From Ferrovibrio xuzhouensis (GTDB lineage: Bacteria > Pseudomonadota > Alphaproteobacteria > Ferrovibrionales > Ferrovibrionaceae), in assembly GCF_042648965.1 (NCBI RefSeq), contig NZ_JBHRYJ010000002.1:496001-560000 (forward strand): 64,000 nucleotides of DNA. The letters run 5' to 3'. Below are positions 8,666 to 16,852 of this stretch, piece after piece (the stretch's first letter is position 1; every line of letters starts with the position of its first letter). A model generated the notes under the pieces. That model worked only from the letters and a program-made list of their open reading frames with translations, made no database searches and was not told the DNA's origin. A program made the translations under genes and the position numbers.

Positions 8666-8682
8666 GTCTTCAGTGCCGGGTG

Positions 8683-9333
8683 TCAGGCCAGCAGGGCTGG
8701 CAGTTCGGCCATGTCGCGCAGCAGCCGGCAGCCCAGCGCCGCAAAGGCGGCGTCGTCGGCCGCATCAGCCTGCGGCCGATAGGCAAACACCGTCATCCCG
8801 GCGCGCTGGCCGGCGGTGGCGCCGGGCAGGCTGTCCTCGATCACGGCGCAGAGTTCCGGCGCATGGCCCATGGTGGCGGCGGCATGCAGGAACAGGTCTG
8901 GATGCGGCTTGCCGCGAGCGACCTGGCGGGCGCTGAACAGGTGCGGACCGAAAAAGCCGTCGATGCCGCAGAGCCGCAGGCTGAGCGCGATCTTGTCCGG
9001 CTCTGACGATGAGGCGACGCATTTCGGTTGGGCGATGCGCGGCAGGATCTCCGGCACGCCGGGGATCGGCTTCAGGTCGCTTTCCAGCCGGCGGAAAGTC
9101 TCGGCCTGCAGGCCGGCCTCGAAATCCGCCGGCAGCAGCACCCCGTAATGCCGTTCGACGAAGGCGAAGCAGCTCGGCAGGCTGAGGCCGGTCAGGTCGC
9201 GGGCCACGCGGGCTTCGTCGATGCCGGAATCGAGGCCCAGCGCGACGAGGTGTTCGTGGAAAATCCGGTTGGCGATCGGCTCGCTGTCGACCAGCGTGCC
9301 GTCCATGTCGAAGATGATCAGGTCAAAGGCCAT
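8683..9333 (-). CDS. HAD-superfamily hydrolase (beta-phosphoglucomutase-like phosphatase)
   Basis: A 216-residue haloacid dehalogenase-fold protein. Motif I DMDGT (Asp9 nucleophile, Asp11) is at residues 9-13, motif II is the Ser in CVASSSEPDK, motif III the Lys in GKPHPD, and motif IV IEDS. The cap domain is inserted after motif I, as in the beta-phosphoglucomutase/GS1 phosphatase subfamily. Proteins of this group dephosphorylate sugar phosphates or related metabolites; the substrate here cannot be inferred. An in-frame start at 9354 would add seven residues. MAFDLIIFDMDGT is the usual beginning. It converges on the small-RNA candidate and follows msrP in the same direction. Confidence 0.88.
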   Translation of the reverse strand: MAFDLIIFDMDGTLVDSEPIANRIFHEHLVALGLDSGIDEARVARDLTGLSLPSCFAFVERHYGVLLPADFEAGLQAETFRRLESDLKPIPGVPEILPRIAQPKCVASSSEPDKIALSLRLCGIDGFFGPHLFSARQVARGKPHPDLFLHAAATMGHAPELCAVIEDSLPGATAGQRAGMTVFAYRPQADAADDAAFAALGCRLLRDMAELPALLA

Positions 9334-9384
9334 GTCCGGTGCATAACCCGGCACCGGGCGGAAGGCCAGAGCCGGTCACCGTCT

Positions 9385-10353
9385 TTACATGAACAGCCGT
9401 TCCTGCTTCGGCATGTCCTTGTACAAGTCGGCGACGAATTCGCCGTAGCCGTTGTAGATCTGGGTCGGGACCCGCTTGCCGCCGGTGCCGATCAGCTCCT
9501 CGCTGGCCTGGCTCCAGCGCGGATGCGGCACCGCCGGATTGACGTTGGCCCAGAAGCCGTATTCGTCCGGACCGATGGTCTGCCAGAAATTCTTCGGCCG
9601 CTTGTCGGTGAAGGTGAACTTCACGATCGACTTGACCGACTTGAAGCCGTATTTCCACGGCGTCGCCAGCCGCAGCGGCGCGCCCATCTGCTTGGGGATC
9701 GGCTTGCCGTAGACGCCGATGGCGATGAAGGCGAGGTCGTTGTGCGCCTCGGCCATGGTCAGGCCCTCGATATAGGGCCAGGGATACCAGAACTGCCGCT
9801 GGCCGGGCGCTTCTTCCGGCTTCTGGAAGGTCTGCATCTGCAGATAGGTGGCGCCTGACGCCGGCTTGGCATAGTCGACCAGCGCCTTCAGCGGGAAGCC
9901 GGTCCACGGCACCGCCATCGACCAGGCCTCGACGCAGCGGTGGCGATAGAGTCGCTCCTCTACCGGCATCTTGCGGATCAGGTCTTCAGCGTCGACGGTC
10001 ATTTCCTTCTCGACCATGCCGTCGATCTTCACCTGCCAGGGCTGGATGGTCAGCTTCTGGGCGGCATCGGAGACATACTTGCTCGAGCCGAATTCATAGA
10101 AATTGTTGTAATGGGTGGCGACCTTCTCGTCGGTGAGATCGCGCTCCAGCGTGAATTGCGGATTGCGCTTGGCCGGATAGAGGTCGGCTGCCATGTCGGC
10201 GGGTGCGGCGGCGCGGGCCCGGCCGGCGGGCAGGGCGGCGGCAAGGGCGGCACCACCAAGGCCCGCCAGTAGCGAGCGACGATTGAAAAAGGCACTTTCC
10301 GGCGTGGCCTGCGATTCGGGGATTTCCCACCCGCGGCGAATTTTGATCAGCAT
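9385..10353 (-). CDS. msrP: Protein-methionine-sulfoxide reductase catalytic subunit MsrP (YedY-type molybdoenzyme)
   Basis: A 322-residue sulfite-oxidase-fold molybdoenzyme that repairs oxidised methionines in periplasmic proteins. The N-terminus carries a twin-arginine export signal (NRRSLLAG, Arg25-Arg26) with an Ala-rich cleavage region. The molybdenum-ligating cysteine is in YRHRCVEAWSM (Cys140). Conserved stretches PWTGFPLK, GAPLRLATPWKYG and the C-terminal PTQIYNGYGEFVADLY match the family. The start is set by AGGAG 6 nt before the ATG at 10353; the ATG-like start at 10377 lacks such a site. The haem-b membrane partner MsrQ is not in this window, so electrons must come from a gene elsewhere or a different donor. 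Adjacent dps also serves oxidative stress. Confidence 0.93.
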   Translation of the reverse strand: MLIKIRRGWEIPESQATPESAFFNRRSLLAGLGGAALAAALPAGRARAAAPADMAADLYPAKRNPQFTLERDLTDEKVATHYNNFYEFGSSKYVSDAAQKLTIQPWQVKIDGMVEKEMTVDAEDLIRKMPVEERLYRHRCVEAWSMAVPWTGFPLKALVDYAKPASGATYLQMQTFQKPEEAPGQRQFWYPWPYIEGLTMAEAHNDLAFIAIGVYGKPIPKQMGAPLRLATPWKYGFKSVKSIVKFTFTDKRPKNFWQTIGPDEYGFWANVNPAVPHPRWSQASEELIGTGGKRVPTQIYNGYGEFVADLYKDMPKQERLFM

Positions 10354-10397
10354 GCGCGACTCCTGACTCCGCAACATCGACGATGCCCCAAATATAA

Positions 10398-10440
10398 GGC
10401 GCCCGACCCGTCAACCCTAGAGGGTCACAGGCCGGGCGCC
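10398..10440 (-). terminator. Probable terminator downstream of dps (hairpin with T-rich tail)
   Basis: GGCGCCCG (10398-10405) and CGGGCGCC (10433-10440) form an 8-bp G-C stem around an inner CCCT/AGGG pair. On the minus strand the stem is followed by TTATATTT. It lies between dps and msrP, so it likely ends dps transcription; the T-rich tail may also overlap the msrP promoter. Confidence 0.5.
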
Positions 10441-10481
10441 AATCAAGCTTCGGTGAACGGCCGGAAATCAGGCCGCCCTGA

Positions 10482-10961
10482 TCACTTTTTCTCGAGCAGG
10501 CTGCGCAGCATCCAGGCGGTCTTCTCGTGGATCTGCATGCGCTGGGTCAGCAGGTCCGCAGTCGGCTCGTCACTGGCCTTGTCGGTGACCGGGAAGATCT
10601 CGCGGGCGGTCTTGGTCACCGCTTCGTTGCCCTTGACCAGGTTGCGGATCATGTCCTGTGCCGCCGGTACGCCGGTCTCCTCGCTGATCGAGGACAGCTT
10701 GGCATACTGCGCGTAAGAGCCGGGCGCGTAATGGCCGAGCGCGCGGATGCGTTCGGCGATCAGGTCGACGGCCAGCGCCAGTTCGGTGTACTGCAGCTCG
10801 AACATGGTGTGCAGGGTCTGGAACATCGGGCCTTCGACATTCCAGTGATAGTTATGGGTCTTGAGATAGAGGGTGTAGGTATCGGCCAGCAGGCGCGACA
10901 GGCCCTCGACGATTTTCTTGCGGTCCTTTTCGGCAATGCCGATATCGATGGCGACGGCCAT
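10482..10961 (-). CDS. dps: Dps family ferritin-like DNA-protection protein
   Basis: A 159-residue Dps/starvation ferritin. It forms a dodecamer that oxidises Fe(II) with hydrogen peroxide and stores the iron, shielding DNA. The dinuclear ferroxidase ligands shared between subunits are visible: His39 (THNYHWNVEGP), His51 (TLHTMFE), and Asp66 and Glu70 (AVDLIAERIRALG). The N-terminal tail is short with a few lysines. The ATG is preceded by AGGAG at 7 nt. The upstream region carries an Irr-type palindrome (10997-11013), suggesting iron control. Placement beside msrP groups two oxidative-stress defences, though a terminator-like hairpin separates them. Confidence 0.95.
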   Translation of the reverse strand: MAVAIDIGIAEKDRKKIVEGLSRLLADTYTLYLKTHNYHWNVEGPMFQTLHTMFELQYTELALAVDLIAERIRALGHYAPGSYAQYAKLSSISEETGVPAAQDMIRNLVKGNEAVTKTAREIFPVTDKASDEPTADLLTQRMQIHEKTAWMLRSLLEKK

Positions 10962-10996
10962 GGGGACAACTCCTTTCGTTGTTCGGTAAATATTAA

Positions 10997-11013
10997 CTTA
11001 GAACTATTCAAAA
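10997..11013 (-). promoter_or_regulatory. Irr-like iron control element (ICE box) upstream of dps
   Basis: CTTAGAA-cta-TTCAAAA on the + strand matches the alphaproteobacterial Irr consensus TTTAGAANNNTTCTAAA at 12 of 14 defined positions. It lies 36 bp upstream of the dps start codon, between a possible -35 TTGCAG and an AT-rich -10 region. Irr represses or activates iron-storage and iron-use genes according to haem and iron status. The match is seen by eye only. Confidence 0.5.
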
Positions 11014-11191
11014 GAACTGCAAGCGGGCGCCGGGCGCCGCGGCTCGGGCGAAGCGATTGTAACCATGGGCTGTTATCGTGGCGAGTGAATGACAGGCTGG
11101 CAGGACATATCCCTCTCGTCAGCCTTACACAGCCGCTGTATGGTGTCTCCACGTTTTATCAATGCATAAATGTGAAATAAGGGAGAACCCC

Positions 11192-11665
11192 ATGCACAGC
11201 CATCTTCGCCGCCTTGCCCGTCCCGCCATCGGCTTCGGTCTTGCCATCCTTGTCGTCCTCGGCCTTGCGGGCGGTGCCCGGGCCGCCGACACAAAGCCCG
11301 AGCATCACATGGTTATCCAGGTTGATGACAACGATCCGGCCAAGATGAACCTAGCACTCAACAATCTCGCCAATCTTTATGAGTATTACCAGCAGAAGGG
11401 CGAGACGGTGCAGGTCGAGCTGGTCGCCTACGGGCCGGGCCTGAACATCTTCCGCACCGACACCTCGCCGGTGAAGGCACGGCTCGAGACGCTGAAGATG
11501 ACCTACGACAACGTCGCCTTCAGCGCCTGCGGCAACACCAAGCGGGGCATGGAGAAGGCCGAAAAGAAAGAGATCGCACTGGTGCCCGAGGCGCATGTCG
11601 TGCCGGCTGGCGTGGTGCGCATCCTTGAGCTGCAGGAACAGGGCTGGAGCTACGTGAAGCCCTGA
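11192..11665 (+). CDS. Secreted DsrE/DsrF-like family protein
   Basis: A 157-residue protein with an N-terminal signal peptide (basic start, hydrophobic FGLAILVVLGLAGG, cleavage after ARA). The mature part is a DsrE-like alpha/beta domain (HMVIQVDDNDPAKMNLALNN, VELVAYGPGLNIF, VAFSACGNTKRGME, VVPAGVVRILELQEQGW). DsrE-fold proteins include sulfur carriers. Here a cysteine sits in FSACGNT, a position that can be redox-active, but periplasmic members are uncharacterised. The start at 11192 follows GGGAG; a 10-residue extension from 11162 would spoil the signal peptide. It is transcribed divergently from dps. Function beyond fold is unknown. Confidence 0.82.
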   Translation: MHSHLRRLARPAIGFGLAILVVLGLAGGARAADTKPEHHMVIQVDDNDPAKMNLALNNLANLYEYYQQKGETVQVELVAYGPGLNIFRTDTSPVKARLETLKMTYDNVAFSACGNTKRGMEKAEKKEIALVPEAHVVPAGVVRILELQEQGWSYVKP

Positions 11666-11686
11666 TCCTGCCCGGCACGGCGGGGC

Positions 11687-12778
11687 TTATTCCGCGGCGG
11701 CTTCGGTCGCCGCGGCCTCGCCGTCGATCAGTTTTTCCTTGCGGTTGAGGCCCCAGCGATAGCCGCCCAGCCCGCCGTCGCTGCGGAGCGCCCGGTGGCA
11801 GGGCACCAGCACGCCGATGATGTTGCGGCCACAGGCGCTGCCCACCGCGCGGGCGGCCGTCGGCATGCCGAGCGCGCGGGCGATCTCCTGGTAGGTGCGG
11901 GTCTCGCCGGCCGGGATCATCTGCAAAGCCGTCCAGACGCGGATCTGGAACGGCGTGCCGCGCAGGTCGAGATGCAGGCCGCGCGGCAGCGGCCGGCCCT
12001 GGAGGACGGCATCGAGGGCCGTATAGGCGGCATCGCCGGCGCCGTCGTCGCGGCGGATTTCGGCGGCCGGGAATTCGCCGCGCAACTCATCCAGCATCGC
12101 CTTCTCCCGTTCACCAAATAGCAAGGCGGCGATGCCGCGCGGGCTTTCCGCCACCAGCGTCAGGCCCATCGGGCTGCGGCGGATCGCCACCGTCAGGGTC
12201 AGGCCCTCGCCGCCGCGCCGGTAATCGGCCGGCGTCATGCCGAGCCAGCGGTCGGCCTTCTCGTAGACCCGGCTGGTGGCACCGAAACCGGCGCCATAGA
12301 TCGCGTCCGACACGCCGCTGCCCTTGCGCAGTTCCTGTTTCAGGGTTTTCACGCGCTGTGCGTCGGCATAGGCGCGCGGGCTGAGCCCATAGGCAGCGGC
12401 AAAGCGCCGCTGCAGATGGGTGGCACCCATATGGGCGACGGCGGCGAGCTGGGCCAGCGTCGGCGCGGATTCGCCGGCGGCAAGCCGTTGCTCGATCAGG
12501 CTGCGGGCGCGCTCCAGCCGCGCATCGGCGGCCGGTGCGCGGTCGGGACGGCAGCGTTTGCAGGGCCGGAACCCGGCGGCTTCGGCTGCGGCCGCATCGG
12601 CGAAGATGCGGACATTCTCGCGTTTCGGCGCCCGGCTGACGCAGGAGGGTTTGCAGAAGACGCCGGTCGTTGCGACGGCATAGAAGAAGCGGCCGTCGGT
12701 CGCGGCATCGTTGCCCCGCAGGGCGGCGAATTCGGCATCGGTCGGCACGCGGCCAGATTTGGCAGGGGTCTTTGTCAT
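11687..12778 (-). CDS. ada: Ada: bifunctional DNA repair methyltransferase / transcriptional regulator
   Basis: A 363-residue full-length Ada. The N-terminal zinc domain has Cys42, Cys46 (FCKPSC) and Cys73, Cys76 (PCKRC) for methylphosphotriester repair. An AraC-type helix-turn-helix follows (~100-185: LAQLAAVAHMGATHLQRRF). The C-terminal O6-methylguanine methyltransferase has the PCHR active site (Cys about 327) in IGVLVPCHRALRSDGGLGGY. Methyl transfer to the N-terminal domain turns the protein into an activator of the adaptive response to alkylation. It stands alone, convergent with the DsrE-like gene and divergent from comF with about 107 bp between. No alkB or alkA gene is adjacent. Confidence 0.96.
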   Translation of the reverse strand: MTKTPAKSGRVPTDAEFAALRGNDAATDGRFFYAVATTGVFCKPSCVSRAPKRENVRIFADAAAAEAAGFRPCKRCRPDRAPAADARLERARSLIEQRLAAGESAPTLAQLAAVAHMGATHLQRRFAAAYGLSPRAYADAQRVKTLKQELRKGSGVSDAIYGAGFGATSRVYEKADRWLGMTPADYRRGGEGLTLTVAIRRSPMGLTLVAESPRGIAALLFGEREKAMLDELRGEFPAAEIRRDDGAGDAAYTALDAVLQGRPLPRGLHLDLRGTPFQIRVWTALQMIPAGETRTYQEIARALGMPTAARAVGSACGRNIIGVLVPCHRALRSDGGLGGYRWGLNRKEKLIDGEAAATEAAAE

Positions 12779-12885
12779 GGCGCCCAGATTACGCCCGCGC
12801 CGCCAGGGCCGCTATCCGGCTTTTGCGACGTCATCGTCGGGTTCCGTTTCCCCGGATCGGGATTTTCTGCCACCATGATCCGGTC

Positions 12886-13662
12886 ATGCGCGCGTCTGAT
12901 ACTCTCCCGGCCTGGGCCGGTGCCCTGCGCCTCGGCCTGCGCAGTGCCGCCGATCTGCTGCTGCCGCCGCAATGCATGCTGTGCAGCACCGAGGTCGACG
13001 CACCCGGCCGGCTCTGCGCCGCCTGCTGGCCGCGTTTGCGGTTCGTTGCCGAACCCTGCTGTCCCACCTGCGGCACACCCTATGCCATTCCGGTGCCGGC
13101 CGGCCTCGTCTGCGGCGCCTGCCTGCAGGAAGCGCCGGCCTACGGCCGGGCGCGGGCCGCCTTTGTCTATGCCGACGGTGGCCGCGACCTGGTGCTGCGT
13201 TTCAAGCGCGGCGACCGCACCGATCTGGCGCCGGGGCTCGCCCGGCTGATGCATGCGGCCGGCCGCGCATTGCTTGCCGATTGCGACCTGATCCTGCCGG
13301 TGCCGCTGCATCGCGGGCGGCTGTGGCGGCGGCGCTACAACCAGTCAGCCCTGCTGGCGACGGCACTGGGCCGGCTGGCCGGGCGGCCGGTGCGGCTCGA
13401 CCTGCTGGAACGCCGGCGGGCGACACCGAGCCTCGGCCGCCACGGTCGCATCGAACGCCGCCGGATCCTGTCGGGGGCCATCGGGATATCCGCGGCGGGA
13501 CGGGGAGATGTGCGGGGCCGGCGGATCCTGCTGGTCGATGACGTGCTGACCTCGGGGGCGACCGCCAGCGCCTGCTGCCGGGTGCTGCTCCGGGCCGGTG
13601 CCGCCGGGGTCGACGTGCTGACGCTGGCCCGGGTTGTTCGTGCCGAACAGGGCACCATATAA
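12886..13662 (+). CDS. ComF family phosphoribosyltransferase-like protein
   Basis: A 258-residue ComF-like protein. The N-terminal region has paired cysteines (CMLC, CAAC, CPTC, CGAC) forming zinc-binding knuckles. The C-terminal half is a type I phosphoribosyltransferase fold with the PRPP loop ILLVDDVLTSGAT. It resembles ComFC/GntX proteins linked to DNA uptake or to use of external DNA. The ATG at 12886 was chosen because the sequence just upstream in frame is poor in family-like residues. It is followed after 49 bp by grxC and then a nitrilase, a grouping common in alphaproteobacteria. Competence itself cannot be inferred. Confidence 0.9.
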   Translation: MRASDTLPAWAGALRLGLRSAADLLLPPQCMLCSTEVDAPGRLCAACWPRLRFVAEPCCPTCGTPYAIPVPAGLVCGACLQEAPAYGRARAAFVYADGGRDLVLRFKRGDRTDLAPGLARLMHAAGRALLADCDLILPVPLHRGRLWRRRYNQSALLATALGRLAGRPVRLDLLERRRATPSLGRHGRIERRRILSGAIGISAAGRGDVRGRRILLVDDVLTSGATASACCRVLLRAGAAGVDVLTLARVVRAEQGTI

Positions 13663-13711
13663 TGCCGGCGAGAATGAGGGGACCGTCCACCCTTTGACCC
13701 CCGAGGCAGAG

Positions 13712-13984
13712 ATGTCCAAGCCGAACGATATTGTGATCTACACCACCTTCATGTGTCCCTATTGCGCGCGCGCCAAGTCGCTGCTCGAGAAGAAGGGCCA
13801 GAGCTATACCGAGATCGACGTGTCCTACGACGCCGCCCAGCGCGAGGAGATGACGAAGAAGGCCGGCGGCAAGCGCACCGTGCCGCAGATCTGGATCAAC
13901 GGCCAGCATGTCGGCGGCAGCGACGATCTCTACGCGCTCGACCGCGCCGGCAAGCTCGATCCGATGCTGAACGCCGTCGCCTGA
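13712..13984 (+). CDS. grxC: Glutaredoxin 3
   Basis: A 90-residue dithiol glutaredoxin with the CPYC active site at residues 15-18, cis-Pro in KRTVPQIWING, and the glutathione-binding GGSDDLYALDRAGKLD. It reduces disulfides and glutathione mixed disulfides in the cytoplasm. Length is exact for the GrxC subfamily. The start at 13712 is the family start; an upstream in-frame ATG at 13634 overlaps comF and would add 26 residues. It lies between comF and the nitrilase gene on the same strand and is probably co-transcribed. Confidence 0.96.
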   Translation: MSKPNDIVIYTTFMCPYCARAKSLLEKKGQSYTEIDVSYDAAQREEMTKKAGGKRTVPQIWINGQHVGGSDDLYALDRAGKLDPMLNAVA

Positions 13985-14009
13985 GGCGGCCGCCCCCGAG
14001 GAGTTGCCC

Positions 14010-14858
14010 ATGAGCCGCCGTGTCAAGATTGCCCTCGTGCAGTCCAATGCCTGGGACGACATGGCGGTGAATGTCGCGCAGATTTCGGCACTGGTCCGCA
14101 AGGCAAAGGCGGATGGCGCCGAATTCGTGGCGACACCGGAGAATTCCGGCTTCATGGGGCTGAATGCCGCAGCCAACATCGCCGCCGGCAAGCCGGAAGA
14201 CAGCCATCCGGCGCTCAAGGCCTTCCGCGACCTGGCCCGCGAGCAGTCGGTCTGGCTGCTGGTCGGCTCGCTGGCGATCAAGCCCGAAGGCGCCAACCGC
14301 AATTTCAATCGCTCGTATCTGCTGGCACCGGACGGCAGCATCGCTGCGCATTACGACAAGATCCACCTGTTCGATGTTGACCTGCCTTCGGGCGAGACCT
14401 ATCGCGAGTCCAACTCGATCGCGCCAGGCAGCGAGGGCGTGCTGGCGGCTTTACCGTTCGCCACGCTTGGCATGTCGGTCTGCTACGACCTGCGCTTTCC
14501 CGGCCTCTATCGCGGGCTGGCCCAGGCCGGTGCCGAGATCCTGTCGGTGCCGGCGGCATTCACCCGCACCACCGGCAAGGCGCACTGGCATGTGCTGTTG
14601 CGTGCCCGCGCCATCGAGACCGGCGCCTTCGTGCTGGCGCCGGCCATGTGGGGCGACCATCCGGGCAACCGGCAGACCTATGGCCATTCGCTGGTGATCG
14701 ATCCCTGGGGCCGCGTGCTGGCCGATGCCGGTGATGGCGTCGGCACGGTGGTGACCGAGATCGATCTCGATGAAGTCGCCAAGGCGCGGGCGCAGATCCC
14801 GGCCTGGAACAACAATCCCGCCTATACCCTGCCGCCGGTGGCGCGCGCCGCCGAATAG
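14010..14858 (+). CDS. Carbon-nitrogen hydrolase (Nit1-type, probable deaminated glutathione amidase)
   Basis: A 282-residue nitrilase-superfamily amidase with the catalytic triad Glu44 (TPENSG), Lys117 (YDKIHLFDVDL) and Cys158 (SVCYDLRFP). The FDVDLP...YRESNSIAPG segment is typical of Nit1/NIT-type enzymes that remove deaminated glutathione, a faulty transamination product. The partner grxC next door fits glutathione-related repair. GAGGAG precedes the ATG at 14010. The 3' end runs 37 bp into the convergent inositol monophosphatase gene. The substrate assignment is from family resemblance, not from context alone. Confidence 0.9.
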   Translation: MSRRVKIALVQSNAWDDMAVNVAQISALVRKAKADGAEFVATPENSGFMGLNAAANIAAGKPEDSHPALKAFRDLAREQSVWLLVGSLAIKPEGANRNFNRSYLLAPDGSIAAHYDKIHLFDVDLPSGETYRESNSIAPGSEGVLAALPFATLGMSVCYDLRFPGLYRGLAQAGAEILSVPAAFTRTTGKAHWHVLLRARAIETGAFVLAPAMWGDHPGNRQTYGHSLVIDPWGRVLADAGDGVGTVVTEIDLDEVAKARAQIPAWNNNPAYTLPPVARAAE

Positions 14859-15676
14859 GCTGTCGCTGGGTAGGACTGTGTCTCGAAGACCGGCAGGGCG
14901 GCGCCGGTCGCGGCGATGAACGGGTCCCACAGGCCCGGCGCCAGCGCCAGCACCGGTTCGGCGCGCACGAAATCCCCCAGGCCTTCATAGTCGTTGGTGA
15001 TGCCGCCGGCCTCGCGCACCAGCAGCAGGCCGGCCAGCGCGTCCCACGGCTTCATCCGCGCTTCGTAGAAGCCGTCGGTGGCGCCTTCGGCGGCCAGCGC
15101 CAGCAGCAGCAGCCCGCTGCCGAGCCGGCGATACTGGCAGCGCGTGTTGAGCAGGGTTTCCAGCATGGCGGTATGCGGCCCGGCGGCCTCATCATGGCCC
15201 ATGCCGATGCCGAGGCAGGCGCTGTCGAGCCGGCTGGTGCTGCTGACCGTGATCGGCTGGCCATTGCAGAAGGCGCCATGGCCGCGGCGCGCGGTATACA
15301 GCTTGTCGGCGACGGGTTCGTAGATCAGGCCGAGTTCCAGCCGGTCATGCACCACCAACGCGATGGCGACGCACCACCAGGACAGGCCGCGCACGAAATT
15401 GGCGGTGCCGTCGATCGGATCGATCACCCACAGCGCATCGGTGTCGCCGCCGCGCCGACCGCGTTCCTCGCCGAGGATGCCGTCATGGGGAAAGGCGGCC
15501 AGCAGCCGCGAGGCGATCAGGTCTTCGGTCTCGGCATCGGCCTGGCTGACGAAATCCTGCACGCCTTTCAGCTTGATGGTCAGGTCGCCACGGTTGTCGT
15601 AGAAGCCGCGCGCCAGTTTGCCTGCTTCGCGGATCACCTGTTCGGCCTGCTGCAGCCGCTGTTCCATGTCGATCAT
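14822..15676 (-). CDS. Inositol monophosphatase family protein
   Basis: A 284-residue IMPase-fold phosphatase. Metal-binding motifs are visible: GEERG (with Glu), WVIDPIDGTANFVRG (the Asp-Pro-Ile-Asp-Gly-Thr signature) and WDALAGLLLVREAGG. Members hydrolyse inositol-1-phosphate, histidinol phosphate, PAP or fructose-1,6-bisphosphate, and the subtype is not resolvable here. The start at 15676 (MIDMEQRL) is preceded by AGGAG. A longer form from 15715 is possible. Its end overlaps the nitrilase gene by 37 bp. It is the last of three minus-strand genes with the acetyltransferase and methyltransferase. Confidence 0.9.
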   Translation of the reverse strand: MIDMEQRLQQAEQVIREAGKLARGFYDNRGDLTIKLKGVQDFVSQADAETEDLIASRLLAAFPHDGILGEERGRRGGDTDALWVIDPIDGTANFVRGLSWWCVAIALVVHDRLELGLIYEPVADKLYTARRGHGAFCNGQPITVSSTSRLDSACLGIGMGHDEAAGPHTAMLETLLNTRCQYRRLGSGLLLLALAAEGATDGFYEARMKPWDALAGLLLVREAGGITNDYEGLGDFVRAEPVLALAPGLWDPFIAATGAALPVFETQSYPATAYSAARATGGRV

Positions 15677-15720
15677 GGCGTCGCCTGCTCCTGCTGAGGA
15701 TTTCGGATCAGGCATGGATG

Positions 15721-16308
15721 CTAGTCCGGTTGCCGGCGCATTTCCAGTTGCGCGGCCGTGACCTCGCCGGTATTCGTCGACCATGCGGCGCGCGACAGGT
15801 CGAAGCGGCGCACGCGGCGTTGCCACAGTTCGGCATCGCCCGCATCGGCGAAGCCGAGCTTGTCGAGCACGCGACGCGAGGCGGTATTCTGCGGATCGGT
15901 GACGGCGATCAGCCGCGTCAGGGTCGTCTGCCGGAAGGCGAAATCAACCGTGGCGCGGCCGGCCTCGGTGGCCAGGCCGCGTCCCCATACGGTCTTGGCG
16001 AAAAGATACAGCAGTTCGGTATCCTCCGCTTCCGGAATCCAGCGCAGGCCGCATTGCCCGAGCAGCCGGCCGCTGCCGCGATCCTGCACCGCCCAGACGC
16101 CATGGCCGCGCCGGGCCCAGTGATCGTTGAAATTATGGATGTTGCTCTTGGCGCGTTCCTGCGCCGCCGCCGGCGCCAGCCCGCGGCCCTGCAGCATGTA
16201 GCGCATCACCACGTCATCGGCATACAGCCGCGCCAGCGCATCGCGGTCGGCGGCGGCGAACGGGCGCAACAGCAGGCGGTCGGTCTCGACGCGGACGGGA
16301 GAGTTCAC
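15721..16308 (-). CDS. GNAT family N-acetyltransferase (RimJ/RimL-like)
   Basis: A 195-residue acetyltransferase of the RimJ/RimL type. ETDRLLLRPF at the start, WAVQDRGSGRLLGQCGL, the acetyl-CoA loop VWGRGLATEAGRA and NTASRRVLDKLGF are all diagnostic. The likely start is GTG at 16308, four bases after the stop of the upstream methyltransferase gene. Longer ATG frames run into that gene and encode basic, low-complexity residues. Such enzymes acetylate protein N-termini or small amines. The acceptor is unknown. Tight spacing implies translational coupling with the methyltransferase. Confidence 0.88.
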   Translation of the reverse strand: MNSPVRVETDRLLLRPFAAADRDALARLYADDVVMRYMLQGRGLAPAAAQERAKSNIHNFNDHWARRGHGVWAVQDRGSGRLLGQCGLRWIPEAEDTELLYLFAKTVWGRGLATEAGRATVDFAFRQTTLTRLIAVTDPQNTASRRVLDKLGFADAGDAELWQRRVRRFDLSRAAWSTNTGEVTAAQLEMRRQPD

Positions 16309-16312
16309 CGGA

Positions 16313-16852
16313 TCACCGTTTGCGCGCGCAGATGCGCTGGCGCATCGCCGGGTTCGGCGTCTCCTGCCAGCCCTGCTCAAAAGCGAGGATGTCGCAGGCG
16401 CCTTTCAGCCGCTCGAACAATTCGTCGGGGGCCAGCAGGTAATCGGGATTGGTCGGCCGACCGACCCGCTCATGGCCCTGCATGAAGGTCTCGTAGAGCA
16501 GCAGGCCGGTCGGTGCCAGCGCGGCGACCAGCTGCGGGAATAGCGGCCGCCACAGGTAGTTGACCACGACGATGACGTCGAACTGCCGGCCGCCCTTGTC
16601 TTCTTGGGACGCAAAGGGCCAGGGCGCGTGTTCGAGGTCGGCTGGCTTCAGTTCGGCCTGCGGCTGGCCTGCCAGATCGGCGACGCCGGTCATGTCGATG
16701 TCGAGGAAGCAGACCGGATGGCCGCGCCCGAGGAACAGCCGGCCATGGCGACCGCCGCCGCAGGCAAGGTCGAGCACATGGCCACCCGGTGCGGCCAGCG
16801 GCGCGAACCGCGCCACCCAGGGCGCCGGACTAGCTGCCGGATCGTTTGCCAT
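16313..16852 (-). CDS. Class I SAM-dependent methyltransferase (TehB-like)
   Basis: A 179-residue Rossmann-type methyltransferase. The SAM-binding motif I is VLDLACGGGRHG, followed by an acidic end of strand 2 (VCFLDIDMTGVAD), and a motif IV-like stretch VIVVVNYLWRPLFPQL. The closest recognisable type is the small TehB/tellurite-resistance-like group, but the substrate is not deducible. ATG 16852 has a G-rich Shine-Dalgarno region just upstream; a GTG at 16858 is an alternative. It heads a three-gene minus-strand set (methyltransferase, acetyltransferase, IMPase) and is divergent from the DUF1178 gene. Confidence 0.85.
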   Translation of the reverse strand: MANDPAASPAPWVARFAPLAAPGGHVLDLACGGGRHGRLFLGRGHPVCFLDIDMTGVADLAGQPQAELKPADLEHAPWPFASQEDKGGRQFDVIVVVNYLWRPLFPQLVAALAPTGLLLYETFMQGHERVGRPTNPDYLLAPDELFERLKGACDILAFEQGWQETPNPAMRQRICARKR

